From contig CM038919.1 in the NCBI GenBank assembly GCA_021904315.1, positions 20,625,666 to 20,689,665 on the forward strand: 64,000 nt of DNA, written 5' to 3'. Under the pieces are notes generated by a model. It was not told the DNA's origin, did no database searches, and saw only the letters and a list, made by a program, of their open reading frames with translations. Shown here piece by piece: positions 46,602-59,711 of the stretch. Within the stretch, counting starts at the first letter, position 1. The number at the start of each line of letters is the position of its first letter. The translations under genes and the position numbers were made by a program. The stretch comes from Sphagnum magellanicum (taxonomy: Eukaryota > Streptophyta > Sphagnopsida > Sphagnales > Sphagnaceae).

Positions 46602-47249
46602 CATAGAACAGAGAGGCACGTCTTGGCAGATCCTGAATTTATGCGAGTAGTCTGTACCTTAGTCGATATCTAGAAGATTCAGATTTCGAATCTGATGAAA
46701 TAGCATGCAAAACGTAAAATTGAAAGTACATTCCTTAGTTTATTTTGCAGGGGCAAAAAAAAGGTAGAGCCATACTGCCTGGTTTTATGCAGAACCACTC
46801 AAAACATGTGCAGGAAGACGAGCGAAATCAGTGCCGGGCAGAGCTGGATCGCGGCTAAAATGGCGTCTAGCGTTCTGCAGACCCTCCTGGCTAATACAGA
46901 GGGCAATAAGTTAATTTCCTGGGATCCAGGGCATCCAGGTCCTTACCTTACACTTTACCTTTACAATAGGGTGGCCAATGGGCATCTTTCATTCCAAGCA
47001 GGGTTCTTGTGCATTTTAAAGTTCCCCCTACTAAGTAGACAGGTTCATAAAGTAGTTATTGAGGAGGATGCATTGTAGGATTTCCAGAGCTTCAGGACGG
47101 TGGTGAGGCCAGGTCAGTCGTCCCTACTTGAGATCTCAAACAACACCTTGAGATAGTTCAAGTTTATCTCACTCACTGATTCTCCATTTGTCTTCTTTGA
47201 TCTTGTTCATCAGCCTGTTTCGTTCTTTAGGATGGATGAGACCCTCTTC

Positions 47250-47623
47250 GAGCACCTCCAGTGGTGCTCAGTATGTGATCCTGCACAGTAAACTTAGATG
47301 AAGAAAAGTCAAACTATGCCAGTTTGGCTCACGAGAATGGATTTGGCTCAGCATAATTACAGAGTTTGAGGTGGCAGAAAAAACGCAGCAACGCTGTGCA
47401 GCTGTAGAAAAGACTAATAAATATGAACTGACTGCTCCTCAGTAAGTGTTTCTGATTGGCCCATCATAATAATTGGTCCAGATGGTTTGCTATTAGTAGT
47501 CCCCCACCTATTCGCTGTCCCAATTTCAATTTTATGGGTGGTGTTGCCAAAAAGTATAGAACTAAACTTGGATGTGAAAAATATGTTTGTAGGGTCACAT
47601 ACTAAGCACCGCTGGAGATGCTC
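47250..47623. mobile_element. Tourist-like MITE, family 1 (copy in B2)
   Basis: Counterpart of 12473-12846. The right TTA is retained and the left is TTC. Same length and terminal inverted repeats, so insertion predates the B duplication. Confidence 0.85.
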
Positions 47624-47703
47624 TTAGCAGGGTATTCCTAGAATCAGGCCGGCACTCCACCATCATCTTGTGCAGGTCCTTAATCTGGTAATGACCTCAT
47701 CCT

Positions 47704-48180
47704 AAGGCCTTAAGTACCCTATGTGGTCACTTACAACCACTGGTGCGTGGTCATTGGTAGCATTTTAAAAAATTACTATTCCGCAAGCATAGCACAGCTT
47801 TTAAATCGTGACAAAATTACCCTTGGTACCTGGTAGCATTAAAGACTACTTTTCCACGCAATAAGGCCTTAAGTACACTATGTGGTCACTTACAACCACT
47901 GGTGCATGGTCATTGGTAGCATTTTAAAAAATTACTATTCCGCAAGCATAGCACAGCTTTTAAATCGTGACAAAATTGCCCTTGGTACCTGGTAGCATTA
48001 AAGACTACTTTTCCACGCAATAAGGCCTTAAGTACACTATGTGGTCACTTACAACCACTGGTGCATGGTCATTGGTAGCATTTTAAAAAATTACTATTCC
48101 GCAAGTATAGCACAGCTTTTAAATCGTGACAAAATTGCCCTTGGTACCTGGTAGCATTAAAGACTACTTTTCCACGCAAT
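47704..48180. repeat. Three tandem copies of a 159-bp unit
   Basis: Units start AAGGCCTTAAGTAC at 47704, 47863 and 48022, exactly 159 bp apart, and end ACTTTTCCACGCAAT. They are nearly identical to one another. The matching place in B1 (about 12928-13086) has a single unit, so the amplification followed the duplication. Confidence 0.95.
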
Positions 48181-49764
48181 GGTGAAAGTAGCTAACTGGG
48201 GCGGCTTCAGCACATGTCTGCCAATTAACTAATTACTTTTGAAATTTCATTCCCGAAAACAGAACATTCAAGCATATTTCAAAAAAATTCTTGATTTTCG
48301 TCCACAAAATTTTGGTCTTTCAAAAAAAAATTTCACACAGTGGTGAAGTGGCAACAAAGTAGAGGGGCAGAGATGCTTGCCTCGTGCACATGAAGGCATA
48401 CACCTTTGTTTTCGCCAAGATCATGAGGCAGTCAGGATGGTGTATGCTGGTGGAGACAGCAAAGTGTGAAAACCTGAAATCCTCATTAGCCTCCACTAGT
48501 GCACAAGCTCCATCACCTTGAAAGCCTCCTCTGCCTGCCCAAGATTCTGCCCTTTCATGCCTTGCCTTATTTTTTTGGCACCTTCACGATTGATTTTTTT
48601 CCACTCCTTATCCAGCATACTATCAAAATATTTCAAATATTTCTTGTTGCTTTGCAATTTTGAAAAAAATTGATTATTTTGATTAAATAGTATATACCTC
48701 CATGAAACCTTAATTTTTGAAATCATTTCATATTTTTAAATTTCTGAAAAAAATATTGCATGCTGGTTGGTCAGCTGTTGGGAGAAAACCCGGGCAGGCA
48801 GAGGGCAGCAGGCCAGTTTGCTGCTGGTTACTGCATGTTTGTGATGCATAAGATCATCACTCCTACGCCAGTACAGTTCATGTGCAAACCCCATGGTGAT
48901 GGTGGTGCCGGATAGTGCTCAATGGATGGTAGATAGCGTCTCACATACACGGCCGGCTTCAGCACATGTCCGCCAATTCACTAATTACTCTGAAACTTCA
49001 TTCCCAAAAGTAGAACATTCAAGAATATTTCAAAAGATTATTGAGTTTCGTTCAGAAAAATTTGCTTCCTTTCAGGAGGTCTTTCCATTTCATTATTTGA
49101 TACCTTAAAACCTTGGCCGGTTTGACACTAATTATATTATTTTCAGCAATGTTGAAATTTTCAAAAATTATTTCTTCCAAATCAAAGAATATTGTGAAGG
49201 AAAATAACGAATATTTAAGGATATTTCATTTTTTGAAATGAATGTTTCAAAATTAATTAATTATTTGACGGACATGTGTTGAAATGCCCAACTTACTACC
49301 GTATGCTTCTCACGATAGGAGGGTGTTCAGGAACATCAAACTGATATTTCCCTTGTGGTTTGCCCTCTCAGTGGTTCTCTCGACAGGAGGGGGTTCAGGA
49401 ACATCCAACTGATGTTCTCCTTGTGGTTCGCCCTCTTAGGCGGTTCTTTTTTCACTTCTTGAACGTGGGTCCTTCCATTTTGTTCCTTGTATACCCTCTT
49501 TTGGGTACTTTGGGTTATTTATGATCATTTACTTTGGTTTCATCATCAAAATTGGTCTTTGAAAAAAAAAAAATTCAGCATTTTCAAAGTAATATAATTT
49601 GTAGGGGAGTACTTTTATGCATTTAATGGTGACAAAAAATGGAGATTCCATTTGATTGGCCAAGTCACTTTCCCTCTCCCCACCCCCCTTTCCAAGTACA
49701 CTTTGGGCTCGTTTCCATGTCCTGGGCTCACCCACTATGGCAACTACTTTGGTGAAATGATGGC

Positions 49765-52700
49765 GATCAGGAAATATGTTTTAAAAAAGACTTATGTTCA
49801 TGAATCTATGTTTTTAAAAATATTCATGCAAAGAAATTGCAAATATTTACAAAACACGAAAAATTAGGTATATATATGGTGGAATGATAGTGGGGGTGGG
49901 GGATCAATTAAGTAAATTAAACTCCCATTTAAGGCCCTTTAGTGAATTCCTCCAATGAAATAGACCTAACATAAATTGAGTTCACTTAAAAAACCCCATA
50001 ATGAATTAAGCTAATGAACTACCCTTGCATTTCCTACTAGTGGGTGGACCACTTTTGATCGAATTTTGAAATTGCTAATAATACTTTTAACAAGGTATTT
50101 TTTACATGCCAAATATGTAAATTTGTGAAAATACTCATCTTTTTCAAAAACCAATGACATTTGACCATCTAATATAGCCTAGGTTAATTACAATCTTTGT
50201 GAAGAAATAGTTTCTTAAATCCACAAAATCATGACATGATAAACTACTTCACCATTGTTGTTGATTTTGGTGTCATTTAAAGTTTGTAAACCTTTCCATT
50301 GATATTGAGGTGGTTTAGAGGACGTCATCTTGAATTGCAAATCAACACTCAAATTATTGGAAAGAAAATGATGTTATTTCATTACAAACCATGATTATAA
50401 TTTGAATCCATTTCCAACTTTTATAAAAATTGTGATACTACAACTTGTTTGCCATTAGAGTCTGGGCCATTTGATGTCAAACTTTCAATTTCAAATTATA
50501 TTCATTTTTATGTCACACTACATTATAAGAATCATATGATCAAGTCCCTTTTCATAAGATTAAAACAACATTTGATATGAAACACATTTTGATGCATCAA
50601 GGTGCAAAAAAATCACATTGTGATGTCCAAAACTAGACACTACACTTTGCAAACACCACCAATCATCACTTTGAATGGTCACAAAGAATGTCATCCCAAA
50701 AAATATAAACACACATCTATTTTGAATTTCACCCATTACAACATTATTACATAATGTGTAAATTTTTAATGAAATTGATTACATGTCTTTAGTTTAGTTC
50801 ATTTTTTAAGTTTTGATTTATTGAAGTTTATAATATTGAATTTAATTTAAAAATGTAACTTTTTTTATTAATTTTAAATAATTACTTCCAAAATTGAAAT
50901 GCAATGTTTTAAATATTTATTTGGGTTATAAAATCAAATATAAAATTCTAATTAAAAATATGTTTAATTCATAAGTTTAGTTTAACCTTAATTTAGAATG
51001 TCAAAACATTAAATCAATTTTGATATTTTGATTTGTGCCATAAATTCAAGTATAACATTTAATTAAAATAGTCATTTGATTTTGTTCATAATTAGAGTTT
51101 TTTTCACTTTTGTGATGTAGCTGCAAGAAGTTTTAGCCAGATTTGGTTACAAACCAAAGATGATAGTTCAAAATTCTAACAAACCTCCTTTAATTTAACA
51201 ACTTATTAAAACTCATTGTCTAACTATGGTTATTTAAAAAGGAATTCCTTCAAAATTTTGCAACTTTGGTACTTTTTTTTGATAAAAATCCTTTGTACCT
51301 TGTCACATTGGATTTTATTTTTACATTGCAAGGCTACAAAAACAATTGTTTGTAATGAAATCATTTTTTTTAAAAAAAATTTTATAGTTAACATTCACAT
51401 GTCTTTAATTTCATAGTTTTAGTTAATTTTTATCTTCATGAACTTTAATTGGTTTTTTGAAAATTCCAAATATGTTAATGTATAGTTTCTTTTATTATAA
51501 TAGTATACTTATGTAATTATGTTATGAAATTAATTAATGTAATCAATTTTATGTAACTATATAATTTTGTAATTAAATTAATTTACATATGAAGTATGTA
51601 ATTATTAAAAGATTCTACAATTTCATAGGGTTATTGACATTACACTTGAAATGTATGAAAATCTTGAAATATGAAAAGTAGACTACTCTCAAATTTTAAT
51701 AATTAATTTTAAAACAACTACATGATAAATTTTACATTTTAATTCACCCCAAAAAACAACATCAAATTAACATTACAAGCACAAACTTAATGACAAACTT
51801 AGTAATGTCGATAGGTTGGCAATGCACAATTCTTGAGTTATGTTTGCCTTATTATGTGTTTCTTGTAGTGATTCTAAAAGTTGTTGATCCAAGTGATCAA
51901 CCAATAGTTCATCAACTTTTTATAATCCTTATGTGGCAATAAGACTCCTTCTTATTTCCATGTCTTTGTTTAGGCAAAGGAAATCTTTTCTACAAAACTT
52001 GTTCCTATAACATTCACGAACAATGCGACAACAAACTTTCCCCCCATCTAGGGTTGCCATTAACTTCATCAACAAAACTATAATTTTCTTCATTTCCCTT
52101 ATTGTTGTTTAATGTTATATACAATTACCAAGCAAAAGCTTGTCATTCATTGTGTCATGGTTAGGATGTTAAATTCCTAATTCTTGTAATCATAAATCCA
52201 AATTTGGTATTCTATTTGGACAATGTTTTAATTAATGCATTTTTTACCCACACATCCAACATGATTTTGTCTAGTTTTGAGTAATTTTTTTTGACCATTA
52301 CATTATTTCTTTCCATTTAAAACTATTTTGAAAGGCTTGAAACATGGCATATATAACGGTTGTAGTGTGTGTGAAATGTATGGCTTGGAAGTGTAATAAT
52401 GTATAACCCAAACTATTGTGCATGCTTTATTGCTTTTAAAATAATATACACAATTCATGCCCATTTAGGATTAGAACATGCTAATATGTTTGAAAATTCT
52501 CACTTGGTATAATTTTTTGAAGAAACTTAAAAATTCTTTGAACATGAATGTTGTCATCCAAGCTTTCTTGGGCATTATCATGCAAAGTCCTTGGATTGCA
52601 TAATCTAATGTAGTCATCTTGCGATCTTTCACCCTTGAATATATAAAATCTTAGTAAAAATTCACATATTTAAAAGTTAGGCATCTTGAGATTTAGGGTT

Positions 52701-54360
52701 GATAATGTAAACTTGTTGTGAACCACACTTAACTAGAACATGACATTGAATTGTCTACTTGCTTGGATTCCTGCTTCATTTGAATTATAAATGTGATCTA
52801 CATTGTAATTGTGTAAGGTGTAAAATGTTTACAAGGAGTTACAAGACAAGCCAATCAAACTTTTCATAGGAGTTGTAGGACTAACCAATCAAACCTTGTG
52901 CTTTAGGTACTTGCAAGATAGGATGGGCCAACTTTTTTAGTTTGAGTCTTTTCATTTAGATGGTCAAATAATCAATTTAGTAATATGTTCCAATGTCAAA
53001 TGGCCTTCTTCAAAGATGCCACCCCTCTTTGCATTACATCCATGGCCTCTTTTAATTAATCATTTGTCCATTTTGCCTCTTACACATGTACTAGGCTCTT
53101 TTTATGTTCTTCTTGAAATTTATATCATGGGCGATGCAGGTTCAAGCGAAACATTCTCTTTGTCCATACTTAACTACTCCACCATGTTGTTCCTTTTTTT
53201 CTTTAACACAATATTGAATATCATGTTGTTTTTGCTCTTTTTCACCTTAACCTCTAGTAGATGGGGGTTGTGCATTCGAGCCCCACAAGAGGTATCCCTT
53301 TGTCTTTCCTACGATCAATCATCAAATGAATAATATAATAGGTTAGTTATGTTAAAAAATGATTGAGTAGCATGTTCTTGTGTCATTATATTAGTATTAA
53401 CGAGATGGAAAAAATTTACAAAGTTTTTTCACTCCAAATTTTGATATGTTGTTGTGCAAGTTGTGGGAGTGAATCTCAGGTCATGATAGATTGGAACATG
53501 TTGAAATTTGTAATGGCCAACCTTCCTTGCACTATTTATTATTCAATGGACTATATGTTTAACTATCTAGCAATAGTATACAAATTTAATGAACTATTCC
53601 TTATATATTTTGTTTTTTTTTAAGATTTCACACTCATCAAACTCCTCTATTTTCATATCTATGTTCTTCTCTTTTGTTGTTGGTATTAACAATGTTACAT
53701 TAGATACTAAAATCTCTAAGAAACTTTGGTGCTATTCTATCACAATTGTTAATATGTTGGACATATTTCTTCCCAATTGAGAGGATAAAATGAGTCAAGA
53801 TTAACAATTGGATTGAAACATTTTATAATTGAAAATTGTGATGCTATTGTTTTGGTGAGAAATCATGTAAGAAATAGGTATTGGGGTTTCTTTATTAATC
53901 CTTGTGATGTTCAAAGATTTCACATTGAAATATCCCAAGCTCACAATGTGTCTTTTGATTCTTAGGTTGGATTACCACAAGGTGCACCTTTTGTCCCCAA
54001 AATCTGATTTTGCAAATTTTTAGAGGTAAGTAACCCTTTATGATGATGTCGTACCGTTTTCAATGTACTAGGTTACCTCCCATCACCAAACACTTTAAAT
54101 TACATTATGAATTGAAAACTTTGTATATATATATGTCCTAGAACACACCTTAAACCAGGACTCCTAAGATATGGCAAATGCCGATTTAACCGCTTTTAGC
54201 TTAAATTCAACGTCCAAAAATCTTCAAAATTGGCAATAAATAAAAAGTGGCAATTGCCTCGAATTTAATCAATTTTCGTGACGTAAGTTGTAAAAGTGTT
54301 AGTTGCTCGTTCTATTGGGCCCAACACCATCATCAAACCCAGTCGAAACAAGAATTCCCA
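49765..54360. other. Long AT-rich intergenic region
   Basis: About 4.6 kb of strongly AT-rich sequence with only short, low-complexity frames (for example 53016-53333, 53363-53623). I see no gene, RNA or clear repeat. Confidence 0.6.
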
Positions 54361-54373
54361 TCATAACACGGCA

Positions 54374-56356
54374 CTACTTGGCGTGAAAGGTGTCCTCCAA
54401 CGTCAGGTTCATCATTGACTATCGAAAGTCATCTTTTTCCCATTTCAAAGTGCTAAAATCCAACTCAACGCTTGTTGTGTTGGTGAAAGCATTTGCCAAT
54501 CGACCATAGAACATTCGCAAATGCTCAAAACGTCCCTTCAGATCATCCCATCTCGTATTGAAGAATGTTGTATGATCTTGTTTATCAATGAGGAGCTTGG
54601 AGGCGGGTTCCCTTTTGTAAGCATTGAAGAGTTCCTGTTGATGTTGTTCAATGAAATCGATCTTCTCATCGGGCCAAAACTTTGCCAATTGACTTCGATA
54701 TGGATCGAGAACCGAATCGATGAAATCGCACGGTGCCATTTCAACAAGCTGGAAGGACATCACAGGAGGAGCGAAATGGAGCGCAGCTTCATTATCTGAA
54801 TTATGCTCAGCCTGAATAGCCAATATACCTTGAACTAGTTTCAATCCGAAATGCGCAATCTCCTTCAGGATCGAAGTTTGATCAACTACATCCAAACCCA
54901 AAAACATATCGCAGGCCCACGATCCTTGGTTGCGGAGATGGCGCAATATATCCTCGATTCTCACCCACCAATGATCCACAATAATGAATTCTGAAGCCTA
55001 CATGGCCTTGAATGCATCATTAGTACCCACTAGTTCCATATTCATTGTGTTCGCCAAGTGGCCGACTAGATTCTCGATCTCTAATGTTTGCTACAAGATA
55101 AAGATATCAGGAGATTGCAGGATTACCAAGGTGACATTGACAAGTTCGAATAATGGCCGAACCCCAACCGTCATCAACCACCACGAGTCATCCGGTGCAG
55201 AAGCGGGTTTCTTTTCATCAATCCAAATCAACAATTGACGGTGATGTTCAAGCATCCAGGATAACATGTGCTCGAAATGAACCCATCAATTGGTATCTTT
55301 AAGGCACGTACTACCCATTTCTAGCTGCAAGTTTTGTTGGTGGCACAAATGAACACTGAAATCGTGGGCGATCTTATAGAACAATCCGTCATCCAAAGAA
55401 TGATTGACGTCCTTCACGACGAGATCAATCTGATGAGGCGCACACCAGATGCGCATGAGCTTGGTCTTAGACTCGTGATCAATTCGTGTTACTACACTAG
55501 CATGTCGCCCAATCATTGTGTTCTCGCCATCAGTGCTGAAAGCAATAATTTTAGATCGTCGGTATGCATACAACGCATCTAGAATGTGACAGATCATGGC
55601 AGCAATGTTCTCTGCTGTATGAGGATCATAAAAAAGCACTGCGATCAAGTGCAGATTCTCTAGGGAGCCATTGGGACAAACGCAGATTCGGATGTCAAAA
55701 TATGACACAGATCAATGCGTGGAGCTATCAATAGCAAGTGCAAACGACCACACATGAGGAGAGCTCAGGATGTTTGAAATGCATTGAAGATTGATGGCGA
55801 CACCCACGTGGACATATTGGTTGCAAATGTGATCGTTGAGGCCCACTAGCTTTGCATTCCCAAACGCGTGCTGATCAATAACAACAAATGTTTGACAAAA
55901 TGACAAACCAATTGAAGTGTGATTGAGAGCGAGTTCCAATCGTTTCACGTTTTTTATGGTGATGCAATACGAGGTCGTGGTGTCAGGCACTTTCTTGAAA
56001 AGCGCCATGGATTTTTCCAGGGACAACGCGTCCAAGTCATCGTTAGGATGAAAAAACAACTGTGCAACGATGTCTTCCACAATCTTCGAATCCACAATGA
56101 ATTCGAGGGTATCGCCACTCATGTGGATGAAATGTTAGATGGAAACATATTTCATTGTTTCGAAAAACTCCATTTTTTCTTCCTTGCTAGCTTTTTTGTA
56201 TTTCTCCCATTCAACAGGGTGTTGACTGCTATTGTGTTTTTCATAGTTTTCCTTTTGGAAAGGGGCCGAGTAGTACTTGCTGTTTTCTGTCCGCTGGCGT
56301 TTGGCCCCTGGTTGTTCTGCGCGCTTGAAGCACGCACAGAAGTGGCACATCACTCA
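54374..56356 (-). pseudogene. hAT-like transposase with BED-type zinc finger, inactivated
   Basis: A single minus-strand frame runs from about 56356 to 54374 without a visible frameshift, broken by in-frame stops at 56135, 55712, 55286, 55091, 54998, 54419 and 54374 (lowest coordinate of each codon). The N-terminus has a CxxC...HxxxxH finger (MCHFCACF...YEKHNSSQH). The middle has the RNase-H-like core strings FSTDGENTMIGRHASVV and IWCAPHQIDLVVKD. The C-terminus has the hAT dimerisation-type ending (ELDFSTLKWEKDDFR, and LEDTFHAK followed by a stop). Length and order fit a whole transposase. I could not identify terminal inverted repeats or an 8-bp target duplication. Confidence 0.8.
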
Positions 56357-57130
56357 AGTGACCAAGGTCTTCGTGTCATGACCGGTGATTAGCAAGCCAA
56401 ACTCAAGAGCGTGAGGGAGTTGGAATGGTGTTTTACGCGACATGGTACGTCAGGTACGATGAGAACACCTCCAATGACACATCTACGCAGCGTTTTTCGA
56501 CAAAACATTCACTTCTTATTTTCGGTGTCCAGGAAACCTTATATTATCTAAATGTGGCGTCTAAAAATAGAATGCCACATTTTAGGAGGCATGCCCTAAA
56601 CCAAACACTTAAAAGCCCATGCATGTAGATATTTGTAGATTTGTGTTCTTGGGTGTGCATTCAATTGTGAGAACCGAGATCCCATCACCAAACACCACCT
56701 TGACATAATGAGATGCAAAGCTTGTAAATCTACCCTAAATCACACCCTTTATCAAACAAGTAAAGTCCCATGCATTAGGATATTCCTGAATTTATGTGCG
56801 ATTGTGTGCATTGCAATATGACAACCCTAAACTTAGTATCAAACAACTTTTTTAGATGATGGAATACTTTATTTCAACAAATGGTATATGGCACATGCCC
56901 ATGACTAGACACATTTAGAATATATTGGGTTGGAAAAGTGTAAAACCCCATTTGCTCTCACCAGATGTTCTGTCATGGGGCATGCTTTGACTGCTGGACA
57001 GTTTGTGACCACTTGATCATCAGCTCATGGGGCATGTTCAATGATAGGCATAGTTATCCTATTGTACTACTTTTAAAATATTTTGCAAAACGTTAGTCAA
57101 AACTGTTGCCACACATGCCCAGAACAGAAG
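56357..57130. other. Intergenic region upstream of the dead hAT transposase
   Basis: It holds a short inverted pair AATGTGGC...GCCACATT (about 56550-56582) that might belong to the hAT terminus. No gene. Confidence 0.4.
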
Positions 57131-57345
57131 CTTGTTAGGGTTCACTTAGGGTTTTTCAACTCAACCCACTTAACTGGATCCACCCCACCATGGCCCATCT
57201 TCACTTTATTGGCTTAGGGTTTTTCAACTCAAGCCAATTAAGTGGCCCCCACCCCACCATGGCCCATCTTCACTTTATTCGCTTAGGGTTTTTGCAACTC
57301 AAGCCACTTAAGTGGACCCACCCTCACTTTATTGGCTTTTCTTTT
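57131..57345. repeat. Three imperfect tandem units with TTAGGGTTTTT and CCACTTAAGTGG
   Basis: Units of about 75-80 bp contain ATGGCCCATCTTCACTTTAT, then GGCTTAGGGTTTTT and a CCACTTAAGTGG-like palindrome (perfect at about 57304-57315). The small open frame at 57190-57381 is a by-product of the repeat. Confidence 0.75.
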
Positions 57346-59711
57346 GTCTTTGGTTCTTGTTTTTCAACAGGGTATCTTTGAAACACTACTAGCCTAGCTC
57401 TCACGAGGCAAAAATAATTAGGCATGTGGCTTCATTCCAAGAGAAAAATAATAATTCAGGCTAAAGTGGGTACCTAGTCTTCACATGCCAAGTCCTCTTC
57501 GCAAGAGCTGGGCTGCAGCTCATCCATGTCATCCATCCATGTAAGACTTATTCTTCACATACTAAGAATTGGGTCCTATTCACATACCATACCAGCCTAC
57601 CAACTTCCAAGTTACCCTCTTTTGCTGCCTAATTATTATTATTGTTGTTGTTGTTAATGTTATTACTATATAATGGAAAAGCCCAATAGGCAAATGGGTG
57701 TCTAAGAATTTCTTTGAGTTTAAAGCATTTTGGTTATTATCTTTTCTAATATTGAATTAGGCTAATCAATTAATTGATCACATGGGACTTGGAGTTTGAG
57801 GGCTACCGTGCAAGCTCATTCATCCATTGCAAGTGTTGAAGCCCACTGATTCTACTGCTCCCATGCCAATTAAAATTTAGGCATGGGATAGGCTAAGATA
57901 CAAAATTAATTTGTCACCAGGCTTATTAGTCGCACGGGTATTGCTTAATTATTTTTATTTTCGAGCATTCATTTCTTTTATCTCTTAATATGTGCATGGA
58001 GACACAAGAAGAAATATGTTTGGGACTCTTTTGATAATGAAAATTCCTTGCCTCCAAAGGGCTTAGGGTCCTTCCATTTTGTTCCTTGTGTTCCCCCTTT
58101 TTTGGGTGCTTTGGTTTATATTTGATTGGCAGGGTTTCATCATTTAAGAAGATGTCAAAAGCTTGAAATTTTTGAGAATTAGGCTCGGAGATGGATAATT
58201 ATTATTATGCACCGTGCCTTTTAAAGTTTACATTTGACCTAACTTGTTAGGCGGGTATGATAACTAGTTAGCTTAAGTGGGATTGGTGGTGCTGTGCCGG
58301 TTGTGACCCCATGACAGCTGATAATCATGGTTTTAAAAAAAAAATCCATGATCCAAATTTTATAAAAAAAAAAAGGATGTTTGATGGTTTTAAAATTGAT
58401 GTAGGAAGCAAAACAAAATTAAATTTTTAAGAAATTGTTTTTGGGATCATGTGGAGTGTGGTCATAGGCTCCAAATGGCATGCTGATGGAGGAAGTCCAT
58501 GTCAATTTAGGGTGTGTTTGAACCAAGGATAGTGTTTTGTAAAGACACTAATTTTTCACCTCTAGGGAGGGGTAATAATAATGCCTCAAAATGGGGGCCA
58601 TTCCTGAGGGGCTTTGACTAGCTTCACATTTCATGAATGAATGCCCATACCCACACTTGTGGGTCCCTAATAAGGCCAAAAGCACAAGAGGAATCATGAA
58701 ATTGAACAATTATGGACCATGAGGGAATAATGAATGCGCATACTGTGAGGTCACTAGTCCCCCCACCACTCTAGCTCCCCAAGCACCTTGTGCCTATTAA
58801 GGGGCACCTTACCTATAAGGTAAGGGCCAAGGGTTGGGGCATTCCCAAAATGAGAGGCATTTGGCCACACATTTTGTCAATGTCCCCAACCATGGGCTTT
58901 AACCATGTAAAGCACAAGGCAAAGGTTATAAATGAACCTAAACACAGGTACATCATGAGGCCGAGGAGGAGGAGGAGGAGAATGACGGGGTTCTTAGGTT
59001 TTACACCTATTCATAGGCACAAGATGACAACGCCTTTTAAGGAGTAGGCATTATATCCCATCCCTTTTCCAAAAAGATATTCATGGGTGGATACCCTAGG
59101 AAATTTCTTGGAGTGCTTTATGCCAATTAATAGGTGTAAGGTGCCTATGGAGTCACCTTGACTTATTGGAGATATTAGTCACATGGAAAATAAGGTGAGC
59201 TCCTTTAGCCTACCACCAAAGAAAAAGAGAAACAACTAGGGCTTTTTGCAAGTGGTCTTTGTTTTGCATGGGATGGTCAGTTTTGATGGGCAAGTGGTCT
59301 TGTTTTGCATGGGATGGTCAGTTTTGATGGGCAAGTGCAAAAAATAAATTAATTTTAGTTTATAAGATGATTTTTGCACTTGAAGTTAGAGTTTTAAAGG
59401 TTCAAGAGATGTGGTTCTCAAATGTTTGGGTGGTTTTTTTCTATCCATGTCTCTTGTCTATTATTTTTACATCATTATTGTAGCTATTTTCATGAGATAT
59501 CTGTGGGGATTATTCAAGAGAGGATCTATAACCCTAAATTTGGGGTAGATTTAATTTTGTCTTTACAAAGATTCCTTTTCTCCTCCTATAGAATGTGAGC
59601 CAAAGCAAAGCACTGCTATTCTATGCATGTGCCATGCAGGATACAAAGTAACATGTATTGTGAACTTGCTGGATGACTTGAATTTATTTTATTTTTAAAA
59701 ATGTAATTAAG
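57346..59711. other. Intergenic region with minor repeats
   Basis: At about 58068-58150 a fragment matches the end part of segment B (CCATTTTGTTCCTTGT, then TTTTTTGGGT and TTTCATCAT). At 59249-59337 a 42-bp unit (CAAGTGGTCTT... GGGATGGTCAGTTTTGATGG) is repeated twice. A purine-rich GAGGAGGAGG run lies at about 58963-58980. No gene is supported. Confidence 0.6.

Larger units (their letters stand above)
45934..49764. repeat. Segmental duplication B, copy 2
   Basis: Direct copy of 11495-14633 with three expansions: an inserted A-rich element (46266-46601), a triplicated 159-bp unit (47704-48180) and a tandem pair of about 69 bp (about 49317-49450). A plus-strand frame at 46806-47078 (90 residues, containing ISWDPGHPGPYLTLYLYNRV) is open here but interrupted in B1. 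I do not recognise it. Confidence 0.93.

Noticed and set aside
47704-48180. Regular repeats that might suggest a CRISPR array
   Set aside because: Units of 159 bp are contiguous with no unique spacers, and the context is a plant nuclear genome.
53200-53300. tRNA-like or SINE B-box string GTGCATTCGAGCCCCAC
   Set aside because: No matching A-box at the right distance and no cloverleaf; the single string is not enough.
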